Positions 61,678 through 64,000 of a stretch of 64,000 nt of DNA are shown here, one piece after another. The first letter of the stretch is position 1. Each line of letters begins with the position of its first letter. The stretch is from positions 458,501-522,500 of the forward strand of contig OY253657.1 of the NCBI GenBank assembly GCA_958009055.1. The letters are read 5' to 3'. A program made the translations under genes and the position numbers. Source of the stretch: Choricystis sp. odSpoLacu1 (Eukaryota; Chlorophyta; Trebouxiophyceae). The notes under the pieces are model-generated. The model was not told the origin of the DNA and did not search any database. It saw only the letters and a list, made by a program, of their open reading frames with translations.

Positions 61678-62450
61678 TCAGGCACAATGGCCTGCACCTC
61701 TGCCGCCACCGCCCCCCCCCCCCGCGGCGCCCCCCGTGCCCGCCGCGTCCGCCACGCGGCGCGCCGCGTCGGCGACGTCGGCCGGCACCCCCGCCACCAC
61801 CGCATCCAGCGCCGCCACCGCGTCTGTCAAGTGCCGGCGAGCCACGACAGCGTCGGGGACGCGGTCGGACCGCACCGCGTCAAACAGGGTGAAGTCCAGG
61901 CGTTCGACTGCAGAAAAGAACGCAGGCACTGCGGCCGCGGCCGCGGGGGCGCCCCCCGTCGTCGCCACGTACTCGCCCACCGCGCGCACATTGTCACGCA
62001 GGCCGGCAAACGCGCCCGACCGCAGGCGGTTGCGCACTTCGCGCGGGTAGGAGTCTGGGGGGAGGGAGGGTGGTTGAGGGTGGTACGTCTGTTTTTCATT
62101 TTCTCTCTCTTTCTCCTCTCCCATTCTCCTCTCCCACTCACTCCACTCTCCCACTCACCAATCAATGCATCCATCGCCACCAGCTGGGCCCTCGCCGCTA
62201 GCAACGGGGGCACGTACGTCTCGATGGGGCCGATCGAGCGTTTGCGCACGTAGGCCGCCATCCCGCGCCCCCGCGGCGACACCGCGGCCGACGCAGGCGC
62301 TTGAGAGGCCAGAGTCGATGCAGCCGCCACGGCGGCCAGCAGGGCGGGGGCGGTCAGAGCGGAGCGGCGGGTGAGCGGCGCGGAGGGCGGAGGGATGGCG
62401 ATCGGCGCAGGGGCGCGCGTTGGGGTGTGGGCGTGCGGGTGGGCGACCAT
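61678..62450 (-). CDS. Thylakoid lumen protein, MPH2 / TL16.5-like (PsbQ-related fold); C-terminus probably mis-framed
   Basis: Exons 62159-62450 and 61678-62054 (222 aa as read). The bipartite targeting signal is clear: transit peptide, then a twin-Arg signal TRRSALTAPALLAAVAAAST ending near APASAAV, as for Tat-imported lumen proteins. The mature part has AAYVRKRSIGPIETYVPPLL, then DSYPREVRNRLRSGAFAGLR and DNVRAVGEYVATTGG, resembling Arabidopsis MPH2 (photosystem II maintenance in high or fluctuating light). At a run of twelve C (61712-61723) the current frame becomes poly-Gly and ends GHCA. One base fewer gives a more natural AVAAEVQAIVPDVVEK-stop at 61662-61664. Confidence 0.85.
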
Positions 62451-62642
62451 GGTTGTGTGGTGATGTGTGGGGCACGCAATGTGGGGGCGCAATGCGCAAC
62501 ACGCAAGCGGGCTGCACGAGCGAGAACACGAGAAGTGGGTGCTGTTGTTTTTTCGAAGCTCGACGTGGTCGACTGAGCCCGCCCCCATTCCTCCTCTCGT
62601 TTTTCTGTAGAGAGCCCGCGCGCGGCCTGCACACACCGCACT

Positions 62643-63949
62643 ATGCACGCCTCCACTCTGGCCACGTCGACCAAGTTGGCGTCCCCGCCCCGCCCCTGGC
62701 CGGCGGCCTCTGGCGTGCCAGTGCTGGCCCGCGCCGCGCCGCAGACCGCGCCGCCGCCGTCGGCCCGCGCCGGCCGCCGCCCCCGCGTCGCCGCAGCGGC
62801 CGCACCACCCCGCACAGCAGGCATTGCTGAGAGTGTGACCGAGTTGATAGGTGAGTTGGTTTGCAAAGGCGAGGAGGAGGAGGAGACGGCGCGCGGTGGG
62901 ACGACCGCATGCCGCCTATAGCCGAGAACGAAAAAAAATCACCCACCCACCCACAACCCACAGGCAACACACCCATGGTCTACCTCAACCGCGTCGCCTC
63001 CGGCCTGCCCGCCCGCGTGGCGGTCAAGCTGGAGACGCTGGAACCGTGCAAGAGTGTCAAAGACAGGATCGCGCGGTCGATGATCACCGACGCGGAGGCG
63101 CGCGGCCTCATCGCGCCCGGCCGCACGACGCTCGTCGAACCCACGTCCGGCAACACGGGCATCGGGTTGGCGTTCATCGCGGCGGCCAAAGGGTACAAAC
63201 TGGTGCTCACCATGCCGGCTTCTATGTCGGTCGAGCGGCGCGTGCTGCTGCGCGCGTTTGGCGCGGAGCTGGTGTTGACGGATCCCGCGCTCGGCATGAA
63301 GGGCGCGGTCGCCAAAGCGACGGAGCTCACCGCCACCACCCAAGGCGCCTACATGCTGCAACAGTTTGAGAATGGTGCCAACGCGGCCGCGCACGCCGAC
63401 ACGACGGGGCCGGAGCTGTTGCGCGACGTGGGTGCCGCCACCCTGGGCGCCCTGGTGGCGGGCGTGGGCACGGGGGGCACCATTTCGGGGGCGGGAGGGT
63501 TTTTGAAGCAGAACGTGCCTGGCGTGCGTGTGGTGGCGGTGGAGCCCGCTGAATCCCCCATCCTGTCGGGAGGCAAGCCCGGCCCCCACAAGATTCAAGG
63601 CATCGGCGCCGGCTTCGTGCCGGGTGTTCTAGACACCGCCGTCTACGACTCTGTCATTCGCGTGACGTCGGACGACGCAATCGCCACGGCGCGGCGGCTG
63701 GCGACGGAGGAGGGCCTGTTTTGCGGCATCTCGTCGGGCGCGGCCGTCGTGGCAGCCGCCGCGACCGCTGCCGACCCCGCCCTCGCCGGCAAAGTCGTGG
63801 TCGCCGTCCTCCCTTCCTTTGGTGAGCGCTATCTGTCGACCGCCTTGCTGGACGGCGTGCGGCGGGAGGCGGAGGGGATGCGCGTGGGCGACCGCGTGCG
63901 CCTGACGGATGAAGCGGGGAGGGCGTATTTTGTGCCGCCGCTGGAGTGA
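62643..63949 (+). CDS. Cysteine synthase (O-acetylserine (thiol)-lyase), plastid type
   Basis: PLP enzyme making cysteine from O-acetylserine and sulfide. Exons 62643-62850 and 62964-63949, 397 aa. The first 55 residues are a Ser/Ala/Pro/Arg chloroplast transit peptide. Motifs are [31 protein letters not shown] with the PLP-binding Lys, [65 protein letters not shown] and GISSGAAV. All residues expected for activity are present. Shares a 192-bp divergent promoter with the MPH2-like gene. Confidence 0.96.
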
Positions 63950-64000
63950 CACTCCTCCTGGAGGGGAGGAGTGTGTGGTGCGGTGTGGTGCGAGTTAGAA

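Overview
The window is nuclear DNA of a small-genome eukaryote with very high GC, short introns (mostly 80-130 nt, GTGAGT...CAG) and about one gene per 1.5 kb. The gene content points to a unicellular green alga (Viridiplantae, chlorophyte or prasinophyte grade): a large-subunit-type ADP-glucose pyrophosphorylase, a cycloartenol synthase with the plant-specific product-determining residues, a hydroxyproline O-arabinosyltransferase, a DUF3353/CPP1-like plastid protein, a fibrillin/PAP, a thylakoid-lumen MPH2/TL16.5-like protein, a plastid-type O-acetylserine (thiol)-lyase and a plant-type DDB2 with a zinc knuckle. I cannot name the genus from sequence alone.

Layout, left to right. 0-13 kb: starch ADPglucose synthesis, an ERMP1-like M28 membrane protease, a twin CX9C protein, DDX31-type helicase, aldose epimerase, CPP1-like protein and a peroxisomal enoyl-CoA isomerase ending in SKL. 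12.7-15.8 kb: the only gene-poor stretch, holding LSM8, a cluster of strong hairpins and an orphan DPH1-like exon. 15.8-29 kb: COQ6, an Ala-rich helical protein, fibrillin, NAMPT, DDX52, a low-complexity protein, CSA/ERCC8 and a coiled-coil membrane protein. 29-48 kb: cycloartenol synthase, NECAP, P450, mitochondrial ferredoxin, glucokinase, HPAT, 3-hydroxyacyl-CoA dehydrogenase, a BACK-domain protein, CWC15, a UVR/TPR protein, a GT31 glycosyltransferase, NDUFAF6 and DDB2. 48-64 kb: SnoaL-like protein, RCC2, nucleoside transporter, LTA4H-like M1 aminopeptidase, a BORCS8-like protein, NSA2, two unknowns, a UBAC2-like protein, Der GTPase, MPH2-like protein and cysteine synthase.

The genes are housekeeping and organelle functions, not an operon-like system. 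The arrangement is strikingly alternating: many genes are divergent pairs whose start codons lie 100-200 bp apart, and convergent pairs often end within 60-150 bp of each other.

The most unusual signal is that more than a dozen otherwise good reading frames are broken exactly at a poly-C/G run or a (CG)n run. Almost always one C, or one CG unit, fewer restores the frame. Coding-length arithmetic for each gene agrees. A systematic sequence error is the likeliest cause, but the consistency deserves a direct check. Introns with self-complementary ends and two GC-AG introns are further observations.
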